DNA of 64,000 nucleotides from Ocypus olens (GCA_910593695.2 OU343050.1:9485308-9549307); one strand, 5' to 3'. Counted from the first letter of the stretch, positions 1-10,895 are shown. Numbers and translations are program-made. Notes: generated by a model not told the origin, from the sequence alone.

Positions 1-312
1 ATGTAATAAATGTTTTGGGTTTCAGAACTAATCTATACGCTACCAAATATATATCTAATGAAAAATCATATCGTGTTTTTATTAATTACAATTTGTTATT
101 GTGCTTCAAAAAGAGATTAATCGCAGTTATTTATGAATTCAAATGCGAATGTCTGATTAAACATTCAGATAGTGTGAAAATAATTAAAGACACGCGTGTG
201 CCACTGCGATTGATTACTTTTTGAAGTTTTGGCTTGAGGTATAATTAGTAATTGGTAATTTTTCTATTATTTCTGCACTAACCACAAAATTAATAACTTA
301 GTTTTGAAATAG
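1..312 (+). other. AT-rich lead-in with splice-acceptor signals
   Basis: No gene can be assigned here. A pyrimidine-rich stretch ending in TTTCAG at 20-25 could be a 3' splice site; one frame after it stays open to a TGA at 222-224, but the peptide is low in information and has no recognisable motif. A second acceptor region is better formed: a T/C-rich run at about 250-274, a CTAAC branch-site match at 278-282 and an AG at 311-312. It leads into the exon candidate at 313. Confidence 0.35.
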
Positions 313-484
313 AAAAAAGGAAGGCATTCGAAGAATACCGATATCAAAAATGCCGAGGTAGCTAGATGTGGTCGACGGTTACTTTCTATTGTAGCAAGAA
401 ATGGAGACGAAGAAATTATAAGTTTTACGACTCGACCGTATCTTGGGTACGAGTGGAAGATCGATGGAAGTGAACTTGAGATTG
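313..484 (+). CDS. candidate internal coding exon, protein unknown
   Basis: This frame has no start codon, so an ATG-based ORF search would miss it. It is open from AAA at 313, directly after a TAG whose AG would be the splice acceptor, to beyond 540. The first 57 codons have balanced composition with segments such as RRLLSIVARNGDEE and YLGYEWKIDGSELEI, quite unlike the Phe/Ile/Lys/Asn-rich peptides that random AT-rich DNA gives here. Composition turns AT-rich again at 485, where a donor (G|GTAAAA, phase 1) ends the exon; a textbook donor (G|GTAAGT) lies further on at 546. I do not recognise the protein. It could belong to a larger plus-strand gene whose other exons lie outside the window. 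The phase-1 donor does not join in frame to the acceptor at 8,969; the 546 donor would join in frame to an alternative AG at 8,974. It is also possible that this is a relic exon. Confidence 0.5.
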
Positions 485-879
485 GTAAAAAAATTTGTGG
501 CGCAATTATTTATTTATTGTTTATTCCTCGTATTTACGTAATATGGTAAGTCATTAGTAAAAAAAATTCTGATCACACGTGGAAAAGGCAGAGTTCATTC
601 CATTGAAGATCTTCAACTCGTATACTATTTCATTTTTATTTTTAACTAAGAAGGCTTCGGTTTCGTTTTGTAAAGTTTTATACATGCACACCAACAGTAA
701 AAAAATTATTAAATGTCAGAATTCTAACAACGTTGCCTAATTCATATATTTAATTAAATTATTGCTTGAATCATTCAACATTGTCCACTGTCATAAAATA
801 TAACCTCTTTTCTTAATCTAAAAGTGTAGTGACTTTTTACGTTAGCCAAAAAAACTGTCACCCTTACAGAGCCAACTTT
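485..879. other. AT-rich non-coding DNA before array A
   Basis: Apart from the two donor-like sites at 485 and 546 I see no gene, hairpin or repeat. The last part, from about 780, grades into diverged copies of the array A unit. Confidence 0.4.
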
Positions 880-3835
880 GTGAAAAATTAAAAGTTCCAT
901 TAAAATTTTCTCTGTGCTCATATGATTATCTGAAAATCTATAGAAGGGTTGTTTTTTAGATTTTACCTCTAACATATAGCACACTTGACTTTGAGTGAAT
1001 TTCTAAAGTTTCGAGGGTACAACAATTGTTTTTGTATTTTTTTCTTACTGATGGAGGAAAGGCGCAACTTCAGGATTCGAATTTTCTCTGTCTGTGTGAT
1101 TATCTGGGAATCTAGTGAAGGGGTGTTTACAGATTTTGACTAGAATATAAAGTACACTTGATTTCGAGTGAATTTTTAAAGTTTCGCGCGTGCAAAAATT
1201 ATTTTTGTATTTTTTTTTTTTACTGATGAAGAAAATGTGCAACTTCAGGATTAGATTTTTTCTGTTCTCGTGTGTTTATCTGGGAATCTAGTGAATGATT
1301 GTTTTTAGATTTTGCCTCTAACATAAAGTACACTTGATTTTGAGCGAATTTTTAAAGATTTCAGGGTGTAACAATTGTTTTTGTATTTTTTTTGCTGCTG
1401 AAGGAAAGGCGTAATTTTTTTCTTTGTTCTCGTGTGTTTATCTGGGAATCTAGTGAAGGGTTGTTTTTAGATTTTGCCTCAACATAAAGTACACTTGATT
1501 TTGAGCGATTTTTTAAAGTTTTCAGGGTGTAACAATTGTTTTTGTATTTTTTTTTTTTTTTTGATGAAGGAAAGGCGTAATTTTTTTCTTTGTTCTCGTG
1601 TGTTTATCTGGGAATCTAGTGAAGGGTTGTTTTTAGATTTTGCCTCAACATAAAGTACACTTGATTTTGAGCGATTTTTTAAAGTTTTCAGGGTGTAACA
1701 ATTGTTTTTGTATTTTTTTTTTTTTTTTGATGAAGGAAAGGCGTAATTTTTTTCTTTGTTCTCGTGTGTTTATCTGTGAATCTAGTGAAGGGCTGTTTTT
1801 ATATTTTGCCTTTAACATAAAGTTCACTTGATTTTGAGTGAATTTTTAAAGTTTCCAGGGTGTAACAATTGTTTTTGTATTTCTTTTTTTTGCTGATGAA
1901 GAAAAGGCGTAATTTTTTTCTCTGTTCTCGTGGGTTTATCTGGGAATCTAGTCAAGGGGTGTTTTTAGATTTTACCTCTAACCTAAAGTACACTTAATTT
2001 TGAATGCGCTTTTTAAAGTTTTGACGCTGCAGCAATTATTTTTGAATTTTTTTTTTTTACTGATGAAGGAAAGGCGCAACTTCAGAATTAAAATTGTCTT
2101 CGTTATCGTGTGTTTATCCGAGAATCTAGTGAAGGGTGTTTTTACATTTTGCCTCTAACATAAAGTACACTTGATTTTGAACGATTTTTTAAAGCTTTCA
2201 GGGTGTAACAATTGTTTTTGTATTTTTTGTTTGCTGATGAAGAAAAGACGTAATTTTTGTCTTTGTTCTCGTGTCTTTATCTAGGAATCTAGTGAATGAC
2301 TGTTTTAAGATTTTGCCTCTAACATAAAATACCCTTGATTTTAGGAGAATTTTTAAAGTTTACAGGGTGTAAAAATTGTTTTTGTGTTTCTTTTTTGCTG
2401 ATGAAGGAAAGGCGTATTTTTTTTTCTTTGTTCTCGTGGGTTTGTCTGGGAATCTAGTGAAGGGCTGTTTTTACATTTTGCCTTTAATATAAAGTACACT
2501 TGATTTTGAGTGAATTTTTAAAGTTTCCAGGGTGTAACAATTGTTTTTGTATTTTTTTTGTGATGAAGGAAAGGCGTAATTTCTTTCTCTGTTCTCGTAG
2601 GTTTATCTGGGAAACTAGTGAAGGGCTGTTTTTAGATTTTGCCTCTAACATAAAGTACACTTGATTTTGAGTGAATTTTTAAAGTTTCCAGGGTGTAACA
2701 ATTGTTTTTGAATGTTTTTTGTGGTGAAGGAAAGGCGTAATTTCTTTCTCTGTTCTCGTGGGTTTATCTGGGAAACTAGTGAATGATTGTTTTTAGATTT
2801 TGCCTCTAACATAAAGTACACTTGATTTTGAGCAAATTTTTAAAGCTTCCCGGGTGTAGCAATTGTTTTTGTATTTTTTTTTGTGATGAAGAAAGGCGTA
2901 ATTTCTTTCTCTGTTCTCGTGGGTTTATCTGGGAAACTAGTGAAGGGCTGTTTTTACATTTTGCCTTTAACATAAAGTACACTTGATTTTGAGCGAATTT
3001 TTAAAGTTTCCAGGGTGTAGCAATTGTTTTTGTATTTTTTTTTGTGATGAAGAAATGCGTAATTTCTATCTCTGTTCTCGTGGGTTTATCTGGGAAACTA
3101 GTGAAGGGCTGTTTTTAGATTTTACCTCTAACATACAGTAAACTTGATTTTGAATGCGCTTTTTAAAGTTTCGACGCTGCAACAATTATTTTTGTATTTT
3201 TTTTTTACTGATGAAGGAAAGACTCAACTTCAGGATTATATGTTTCTCTATGTTTGTATGATTATCTGATAATCTAGTGAAGGGATGTTTTTAGATTTTG
3301 CATCTAACATAAAGTACACTTGATTTTGAATAAATTTTAAAAGTTTCGCGAGTGCAAAAATTGTTTTTGTATTTTTTTTTACCGATGAAGGAAAGGCCCA
3401 ACTTCACGATTAAAATTTTCTCTGTTCTCGTGTGTTTATCTGGGAATCTAGTGAAGGGTTGTTTTCAGATTTTACCTCTAACATAAAGTACACTTGATTT
3501 TAAGTGAATATTTAAAGTTTCGCGAGTACAAAAATTGTTTTTGTATTTTTTTTATCGATGAAGGTAAGGCCCAACTTTTGGATTAAAATTTTCTCTGTTC
3601 TTGTGTGTTTATCTGGGAATCTAAATAGTTGTTTTTAGATTTTGCCTCTAACATAAAGTAAACTTGATTTTGAATGCGCTTTTTAAAGTTTCAACGCTGC
3701 AACAATAATGTTTGTATTTTTTTTTCTACTGATGAAGGAAAGTCGTAACTTCAGGATTATAATTTTCTCTGTGTTTGTGTGATTATCTGTGAATATAGTG
3801 AAGGATTGTTTTTAGATTTTGCCTCTAACATAAAG
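880..3835. repeat. satellite array A, left part
   Basis: About 17 head-to-tail units of roughly 160-180 bp. Landmarks recur in the same order: tctgggaatctagtgaaggg, a TTTTTAGATTTTGCCTC block, cataaagtacacttgatttt, tttttaaagtttc and a T-rich run followed by gatgaaggaaagg. The first unit is diverged. The two units around 1,400-1,730 are almost identical and share a two-base deletion (cctcaacataaag at 1,477 and 1,643, exactly 166 bp apart), so they duplicated recently. The array is split by a hAT element at 3,836 and resumes at 6,553. Confidence 0.95.
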
Positions 3836-4039
3836 CAGGGGCGGCTCGTTATGTAGAGCCAAGGAGCCATGGCACTACTTCTAATTTCAAACGAAACAAG
3901 ATTTTTTTATTAATTCTAAAAATACTGATTTGTCATTTTAAATGTTAAAACGATGCCTGCGAAAGTTTCATGAGACGAGAAAAATGGCAAATCATTTATT
4001 TGAGAATATATCTCTTGAACAAATTAGCAGCTTTGAAAA

Positions 4040-4680
4040 ATTCTTCCAGAATTGTGTTTTGTGTTGTTATCTTGAAAACCAGTGATGGGGTATTTTGAGT
4101 TTTTTTGAGGTTTATTAAGATTAATGTATTTTGAGTAAATCTGAAAAGTTTCAAGTGTGTTACAGCTGTTTTTGTATTTTTTTTTTAACTCCGAAGAAGT
4201 GAAACTTAAAAAATCTTAAGCGCTGTTCTCGGTCGGTTATCTTGAAAACTTGTGATGGGGTATTGTGGGTTTTTTAGAGGCTTATTATGATTGATGTATT
4301 TTGAGTAAATTTAGAGAGTTTTAAGTGTGTTGCACTTGTTTTTATTTTTTTTTTTTCACTCGGAAGAAATGAAACTTAAAATCTTGAAAACCAGTAACAG
4401 TTTTTTTCTTAGTTTTTTTGGGGATTGTTAAGATTAATGTATTTTGAGTAAATTTGGAAAATTTCAAGTGTGTTGCAGTTGTTTTTATAATTTTTTTTTT
4501 TCACTCGTGCAAATTAAAAAATCTGAGGCGCTGTTCTCGGTCGGTTATCTTGAAAACCTGTGATGGAGTTTTTAGAGTTTTTAGAAGATTATTAAGATTA
4601 TTGTATTTTAAGTAAATTTAGAAAGTTTCAAGTATTTTACAGCTGGTTTTTATATTTTTTTCGCGTCAATAAAAAAATGA
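4040..4680. repeat. tandem repeat inside the hAT element, first block
   Basis: About four units of 150-165 bp marked by cggttatcttgaaaac, then attaagattaatgtatttt and a core tttcaagtgtgtt...tgtttttat followed by a T run. This block is cargo of the hAT element at 3,836-6,552 and shares its core with arrays A, L, O and P. Confidence 0.8.
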
Positions 4681-5910
4681 TTATAATTTTTCATAAATTT
4701 ACACGAAAAATCGCAAAAGCAATCGACAGAATGTATTTGAATTTTGTACGAAATCACTCTTGAATTAATATTGAGTGATTTTGTACAGTTTCAAGTGGAT
4801 GGCAATTGTTTTTATGTTTTTTTAGCGTCCACAAAAAAATTATTATAACTTTTCATAAATTTACATGAAAAAATGCCAAAGCAATCGACGGAATGTATTT
4901 GAATTTTTTACGAAATCACTCTTGAATTAATATTGAGTGATTTTGCGAAGTTTCAAGTGGATGGAAATTGTTTTTTTATATTTTTTTTGCGTCGACGAAT
5001 TTATTGCAATTTTTTTTTTTAATTTCATCTCCGTTTACATTGAAATATTCTAAAATTTAGAAACAATGTATTTCTAATTTTTACGGAAATGTGGAATCAC
5101 ATATCTTATCAGTTTTGGAAAGCTTCAAGTCGATGGCAATTGATTTTAATTTTTTTTCGCGTCGACGAATTTGTTGCAATTTTTTTTTAATTTCATCTCT
5201 ATTTACATTGAAATATTCTAAAATTTAGAAACAATGCTTTATAATTTTCATGGAAATGTAGAATCACATGTGTTGACAGTTATTTTGGAAAATTTCAAGT
5301 CGATGGCAATTGTTTTTATATTTTTTTCGCGTCGACGAATTTGTTACAATTTTTTTTTATTTCATCTCCGTTCACATTGAAATATTTTAAAATTCAGAAA
5401 CAATGCATTTCTATTTTTTACGGAAATGTAGAATAACATGTGTTGACAGTTGTTTTGGAAAATTTCAAGTCGATGGCAATTGTTTTTATATTTTTTTCGA
5501 GTCCACGAATTTGTTGCATTTTTTTTTTAAATTTCATCTCCATTCACATTGAAATATTCTAAAATTCAGAAACAATGCATTTCTATTTTTTACGGAAATG
5601 TAGAATCACATATGTTGACAGTTGTTTTGGAAAGTTTCAAGTGGATGGCAATTGTTTTTATATTTTTTCCCCCTCAACGAATTTGTTGCATTTTTTTTAA
5701 TTTCATCTCCATTCACATTGAAATATTCTAAAATTCAGAAACAATGCATTTCTAATTTTTACAGAAATATATAGAATCACATGTGTTGACAGTTCTTTTG
5801 GAAAGTTTCAAGTGGATGGCAATTGTTTTTATATTTTTTTCGCGTCAAAAAAAAAATGATTATAATGTTTCATAAATTTACACGAAAAATCGCCAAAGCA
5901 ATCGACGGAA
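4680..5910. repeat. tandem repeat inside the hAT element, second block
   Basis: About seven units of roughly 170-180 bp. Landmarks are tttcatctccattcacattg, aaattcagaaacaatgcatt, gtagaatcacatgtgttgac and tttcaagtggatggcaattg followed by tttttatattttttt. The first two and the last units carry a variant with acgaaaaatcgccaaagc. The block ends near 5,910. Confidence 0.85.
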
Positions 5911-6552
5911 TGTATTGGAATAATAAGACCCAAAACATGTAATTTATAGTTCAATACATGAACGCGAGGAGAGATTTCGAAAATTCTTTCAGCAAAGTGC
6001 TGTGCTCATTGGACAGATAAGATCAAAAAATATTTTATTATTATTGAGGATAACTCTTAAACGAAAAGTGTTAGCAAAGTATTGTTCTTACATAATGTAA
6101 GACGTAGGTTAAAACAATAAAATTGTTAAATTATTTTTTTTTAACTTTTGAACTTATGATCGGATTTCTAAGACACTTTCAGCGAAGTCTTTCATTCATC
6201 CAAAAGATATACAGAGGAACAAAGAATTGAATTCGTTGTCCAATTATTTTTGTTTTCAGAAGATAACGGGTGACCAAAGTCTAATTCTTCCAGAAAAGTC
6301 CATCGAATTGATACAGATAACACTAAACATTTTTTTTTCTAGTGACTTGTTTCAATAAGTTATTTGTTTGTTAGCCTTTGTAAGACTTAATTTTTGTAGA
6401 ATTACGAACTGCTTGAGTATTTATAAATGAAGGCTACTTTTCTCTTTATTTAATTTACTGAATAATTTTGCAACAATAATCGTTTTTTTTTTCTCAAAAA
6501 GTATATTATGTACTAAATAGCTCTACCATTAATGTTACACGAGCCGCCATTG
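5911..6552. other. non-repetitive right interior of the hAT element
   Basis: AT-rich DNA without an open frame of note, ending in the type B hAT terminus (revcomp CAATGGCGGCTCGTGTAACA). Subterminal matches to the type B end at 33,062 cover about the last 45 bp. Confidence 0.6.
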
Positions 6553-8025
6553 ACATAAAGTACACTTGATTTTGAGTGATTTTTTAAAGTTTCGCGAGTG
6601 CAAAAATTGTATTTGTATTTTTCTTTTACCGATGAAAAAAAAGCCCAATTTCAGGATTAAAATGTTCTCTGTTCTCGTGTGTTTATCTATGAATCTAGTG
6701 AAGGGTTGTTTTTAGATTTTGCCTCTAACATAAAGTACATTTGATTTTGAGCGAATTTTTAAAGTTTCACGAGTGCAAAAATTGTATTTGTATTTTTCTT
6801 TTACCGATGAAAGAAAGGCCCAATTTCAGGATTAAAATTTTCTCTGTTCTCGTGTGTTTATCTGGGAATCTAGTGAAGGGTTGTTTTTAGATTTTGTCTC
6901 TAACATAAAGTACACTTAATTTTGAATGTTTTTATAAATTTCGACGGTACAACAATAATTTTTGTATTTTTTTTTTACTCATGAAGGAAAGGCGCAACTT
7001 CAGGATTAAAATTTTCTCTGTTCTCGTGTATTTATTTGACAATCTAGTGAAGGGTTGTTTTTAGAAATTTGCCTCTAATATAAAGTACACATGATTTTGA
7101 GTGAATTTTTAAAGTTTCGCGAGTGCAAAACATTTTTTGTATTTTTTTTACCGATGAAGGAAAGGCCCAACTTCAGGATTAAAATTGTCTCTGTTCTCGT
7201 GTGTTTATCTGGGAATCTAGTGGAGGGTTGTTTTTAGATTTTGTCTGTAACATAAAGTACACTTGATTTTGAGTGATTTTTTAAAGTTACGCGAGTGCAA
7301 AAATTGTTTTTGATTTTTTTTACTGATGAAAGAACGGCCCAACTTCAGGATTAAAATTTTCTCTGTTCTCGTGTATTTATTCGAGAATCTAGTGAAGGGT
7401 TGTTTTTAGATTTTGCCTCTAACATAAAGTGCACTTGATTTTGAGTGAATTTTTAAAGTTTTGCGAGTGCAAAAATTGTTTTTGTATTTTTTTTACCGAT
7501 GAAGGAAAGGCCCAACTTTAGGATTACAATGTTCTCTGATCTTGTGTGTTTATCTGGGAATATATTGAAGGGTTGTTTTTAGATTTTGCCTCTAACATAA
7601 AGTGCACTTGATTTTGAGTGATTTTTTTAAGTTTTGCGAGTGCAAAAATTGTTTTTGTATTTTTTTAACGATGAAGGAAAGGCCCAACTTAAGGATTAAC
7701 ATTTTCTCTGTTCTCGTGTGTTTATCCGATGATCTAGTGAAGGTTGTTTTTAGATTTTTTCTCTGACATAAAGTACTCTTTATTTGAAATTCGTTTTTTT
7801 TATAGTTAAGTATTTTTTTTTACTGATGAAGGAAAGGCGCAACTTCAGGATTAAATTTTTTTTCTATTCTCGTCTTTATCTGGGAATCTAGTGAAGGGGT
7901 GTTTTTAGATTGTGACTCTAACATAAAGTAAACTTGATTTTGAATCGCAACAGTGGTTTTTGTATTTTTTTACCGATCAAGGAAAGGCGAAAAAGGATTA
8001 GAATTTTCTCTGTTTATGATTATCT
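6553..8025. repeat. satellite array A, right part
   Basis: About nine further array A units of about 170 bp, in the same orientation as the left part. Many read gcgagtgcaaaaattg in the core, whereas left-hand units mostly read cagggtgtaacaattg, so variants are locally clustered. The array breaks up at about 8,025 after tgattatctgggaattccgg. Confidence 0.93.
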
Positions 8026-8070
8026 GGGAATTCCGGGGAGAAATTATTTAAATAAAACAAGTAATAATAT

Positions 8071-8240
8071 GAGTTGTTAGACGTAGAGGATATATTAGAA
8101 ATGATTCAAAATAAGAATATACATTCAAAATGAACTGCGGAAATGGTGTAAGATACCTAAGCCAAAAAATAAGAAACCTGAGTGGTATCATAAATTTGAA
8201 CGAAAGCAGGAAGAACTTAAATTAAATGGGGTAATACGAA
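8071..8240 (+). pseudogene. decayed coding fragment, family unknown
   Basis: Read from GAG at 8,071 the frame gives a protein-like stretch (ELLDVEDILEMIQNKNIHSK), then a TGA at 8,131. It continues as TAEMV and, after a single-base shift near 8,149, reads KIPKPKNKKPEWYHKFERKQ and EELKLNG to about 8,232. Lysine-rich, stop-broken frames go on downstream to about 8,560. The run across one stop and one frameshift suggests a decayed gene or transposon ORF, not chance. I do not recognise the family. It lies between array A and the 610-codon gene, on the same strand. Confidence 0.4.
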
Positions 8241-8969
8241 AGTTTATTTTTTAATTTTTTGTCCGTTAATAAGAGCCAAAAAGAATACAAAAAGTTCATG
8301 AATGCGAAGGGGAAAAAATACAAAATAAAGATTGAATTAAATTAAACCTATTAGACATGGTAATAGTAAAGCGAACATGAAATGGAAAAAGGAAAGGTAT
8401 TTAAAGTAACCTGAAAAAGAGATTTGACAAGAAACCTATTAATAATCAAATAGCATAGGACTATGATAAACAAAGAATCAAAAGCAGGATTAAAAAATTC
8501 GAGCAAGAAATAAAAAAAGATAAAAGCTAAGAGAAATAATGGTATGTATATAATGATATTTAGCAGTATAATTCTGTGGCTTGGAACTAAAAGAAGCCAA
8601 TGTCAAAATAAATACATTTGAGAAAATCACATTGAAAGTTTTTGTCAAATATTGTTTTAATTCCAACTGACCTCAATTTTTGCTTTTTTACAAGGGTGCT
8701 AGAGGGGGCGGAAGGGGTTACGCTTAAGTTCGCATGCATAACTTTAAAGAAGACACTTCAAAGTTTTTCTCCCTCAAAGATTCATCAAAATCGATTGAAA
8801 ATACGCCGAGTTATGGCGGTTTGAAATTTCACGAATTCCAAGTGTTTCATTTTTTTTTCCTTGATATACTTTTGCACCTACTACACTTTAAATACATCAA
8901 ATAATAGATGATTCATTAAGAACCAATCGTTATTACACATCATGATCTTAATTTTTATTTTATTTTTAG
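8241..8969. other. non-coding stretch upstream of the 610-codon exon
   Basis: Purine-rich, stop-broken sequence to about 8,560, possibly the tail of the decayed frame. From about 8,640 to 8,835 there is a piece ending gagttatggcggtttg that looks like a dispersed repeat fragment. A T-rich tract ends in TTTTTAG at 8,963-8,969, a good 3' splice site. If the downstream exon is spliced, this stretch is the 3' part of its intron. Confidence 0.45.
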
Positions 8970-9029
8970 GTTAGTACACGCTCGGCTCATTCGCGGCTCA
9001 ACATCAACAATGGCGTCAACAGATCATCG
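8970..9029 (+). other. probable coding extension upstream of the ATG at 9,030
   Basis: The frame of the large exon stays open for 20 codons upstream of its first ATG (VSTRSAHSRLNI then NNGVNRSS). The first in-frame stop upstream is the TAG at 8,967-8,969, whose AG is the predicted splice acceptor. That is the pattern of a coding exon entered by splicing. The ATG at 9,030 has T at -3, a weak context, and an out-of-frame ATG at 9,010 with a better context would precede it in an unspliced leader. The joined upstream exon is not identified. Confidence 0.5.
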
Positions 9030-10862
9030 ATGCCATATCTACTTGAACAACCCCAGCAGATAATCTCAAATAGTCAATCATTATCATACGCCACAAAAAA
9101 TCAAGCCCAACTAGAAACCAGAAAAGAAAATCTGTCTCCGTACAGAAGCATCAATAAGAAGATAACTAAAGATATAAAAAAATTCATGCAAGATATCATC
9201 AAGTCCACTGCTTTAAAGGGCCGAAGGTTTATAACTTCCGGATTAAGGTCACCTGAACGTTCAGACAACGAGCAGTTTCAACTTCAGATAACCAAAATGA
9301 AGTATTCACCGGAAGTGGAAAAGAAGACGGATAATAAGAAGAAAATTTGCATAGATAACTGCGCCAGTTCAAAATCGTATTTTCAACCCGGAAACTTGCT
9401 ATGGTTTGGTCGTAAGGAGTTTAAAAAAAGCAATTTAAAAAGTTGCAGCAGTACACTGCAATGCCCCGATGTTGGTCCGGAAAAGGTGGCTAAGCAGCCA
9501 GAAAAAGTTGCTGGTCCACCACGAGTCTCTTGTGGGTTAAATCAGGTAGACACATTCTCTATATTTCAAACAAGAAAATATTCCACCATTCCTGATGGTG
9601 TATTTAAAATGTGTATGACAAGTTTGAACACACTTCAAACGAGATCATTTAATACCAGTACGACAATGTTTAAATCAAAGAAATCTAAATCTAAAAAAAA
9701 ATGTGAGAAAAAGAGCAAATCAAAATTCAAGTCATGCTGTCCACCTCGCGCAAGAGAATACTGTTCAATAGACATGAACCTCCCACCTTGCGTGAAACAA
9801 AGGTCTCCGTACAAATCATTTAGTGAGCTTGAGTGTCACGATGTTATGGATGTAATAACGGAGTGTGAACCTCCCAGATATCTTCAGCCACGCTTTCCGA
9901 TCTTCAAGGACCTCAAATTATTGGAACCTCCACCTCCAAAGTCCAGCCGTATAGATCCTGATGTAGAAGAGGAGTGTTTGTTACAGAAGTCAGGCTCACC
10001 TAAAATCTTAGCAATGTCAAATTGCGACGTTCACAAATTGAGAGGTCCAATGAAGCAAGGCGAGACAAGAAAACCTTGCGGTTCAAATGTCACACACGAA
10101 AAAAAAGAAGAGAGTGATGATAAAAAAGGTGAGTCTATCGTACCTCAGTGTTCTCTACCACCTCCATGTCCAACAACTTGCAGCCCGCCGCCGATAGAGA
10201 TAGAGAGCAAATCATTATGGACTAAAGTCGTTGGCTATTTCAAGGCCAGACCGAACTGCCCAGCTCCTGGTGATTGGAAGAAGAAATTTCTCCGAGAGAA
10301 AGCTGAAGCAGCCGCCAGAGATGCTGGATTGTGTCTATGTGAACCTAATAGATCACCGGCAACTGCAAACATAGCAAAACACTACAGCACCTTTGCAAGT
10401 CGACGACCTACCTTTGGAATTAGAACAGGTAAAAGTTATTACAGTAGAAAGAAGTCCGGAAGATCATGTGACAAACCACCAAAGGGTCCATGCGATCAAA
10501 ATAAACCTCGAGAAAAAAAGAAAAAGAAGCCATCATATTCCTCCTCGGAGGTACTAGTAGGTAGGAGCGTGCCAAGTTGCGACAAGTCTCTAACTGAAGA
10601 TCCATGCTCGATACAAGCAAAATATAAATCATGTAAACCAAGAAGTAGAGATACATGCGATAAATCAATGTACCATCGAGATTGTTGCTACATTCAGGCA
10701 CCTTATCCGTCCTTCACTGAATGCCATCCTCCATTTCAACGATTGCCAATGAACGAGTGCAGCGAGCAGTTAAAGATATTAGCGAGACAACAGAAAAAGG
10801 GATCCATGAGAGTAGAAGCGAAGAAGCACAGGGGGAAATGCGGCCCAAAACACAAAACGTAA
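9030..10862 (+). CDS. basic Cys/Pro/Lys-rich protein, 610 codons, function unknown
   Basis: This is the only long open frame in the window and its composition is clearly coding. More than 30 cysteines are spread along the protein. Residues about 214-235 are a Lys/Ser run (KSKKSKSKKKCEKKSKSK). Residues 374-390 are Pro/Cys-rich (CSLPPPCPTTCSPPP). Residues 410-437 have a charged helix between cysteines (CPAPGDWKKKFLREK, then AEAAARDAGLCLC). The C-terminal third has repeated modules: SCDK/TCDK motifs at about 479, 516 and 542, and YKSFSELECH (261-270), KYKSC (531-535) and YPSFTECHPP (559-568). Four internal sites, RRFITS (65), RKYST (182), RSFNTS (205) and KHYST (450), resemble mitochondrial presequence cleavage sites. 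No membrane segment or enzyme motif is visible. A structural or sperm-mitochondrial role is only a guess from composition. The start is provisional; the frame is open back to the acceptor at 8,969. Three AATAAA signals follow the stop. Confidence 0.85.
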   Translation: MPYLLEQPQQIISNSQSLSYATKNQAQLETRKENLSPYRSINKKITKDIKKFMQDIIKSTALKGRRFITSGLRSPERSDNEQFQLQITKMKYSPEVEKKTDNKKKICIDNCASSKSYFQPGNLLWFGRKEFKKSNLKSCSSTLQCPDVGPEKVAKQPEKVAGPPRVSCGLNQVDTFSIFQTRKYSTIPDGVFKMCMTSLNTLQTRSFNTSTTMFKSKKSKSKKKCEKKSKSKFKSCCPPRAREYCSIDMNLPPCVKQRSPYKSFSELECHDVMDVITECEPPRYLQPRFPIFKDLKLLEPPPPKSSRIDPDVEEECLLQKSGSPKILAMSNCDVHKLRGPMKQGETRKPCGSNVTHEKKEESDDKKGESIVPQCSLPPPCPTTCSPPPIEIESKSLWTKVVGYFKARPNCPAPGDWKKKFLREKAEAAARDAGLCLCEPNRSPATANIAKHYSTFASRRPTFGIRTGKSYYSRKKSGRSCDKPPKGPCDQNKPREKKKKKPSYSSSEVLVGRSVPSCDKSLTEDPCSIQAKYKSCKPRSRDTCDKSMYHRDCCYIQAPYPSFTECHPPFQRLPMNECSEQLKILARQQKKGSMRVEAKKHRGKCGPKHKT

Positions 10863-10895
10863 TGCCACCACGACAAGCAACAATTGTACAGGGGT

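Larger units (their letters stand above)
3836..6552 (+). mobile_element. 2.7-kb non-autonomous hAT element inside array A
   Basis: The insert begins CAGGGGCGGCTCGT and ends ACGAGCCGCCATTG, imperfect terminal inverted repeats of the CA(G)NGG type used by hAT transposons. It is flanked by a perfect 8-bp target duplication, acataaag at 3,828-3,835 and 6,553-6,560; 8 bp is the hAT hallmark. Removing the insert and one duplication restores the array A unit exactly (cctctaacataaagtacact). No transposase frame is present in its 2,717 bp, so it would depend on an autonomous relative. The left end (type A, followed by gtagagccaaggagccat) and right end (type B) recur at 24,539, 33,062-33,278 and 46,144, so this is a family. 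Its middle consists mostly of tandem repeats. Confidence 0.92.

Noticed and set aside
880..8025. CRISPR-like array
   Set aside because: Units are contiguous 160-180 bp satellites without short repeats and unique spacers, in a eukaryotic context.
8130..8147. ATG plus a GTAAGA donor as first exon of the 610-codon gene
   Set aside because: The phase would fit, but it lies inside the decayed frame at 8,071-8,240 and would contribute only six codons.
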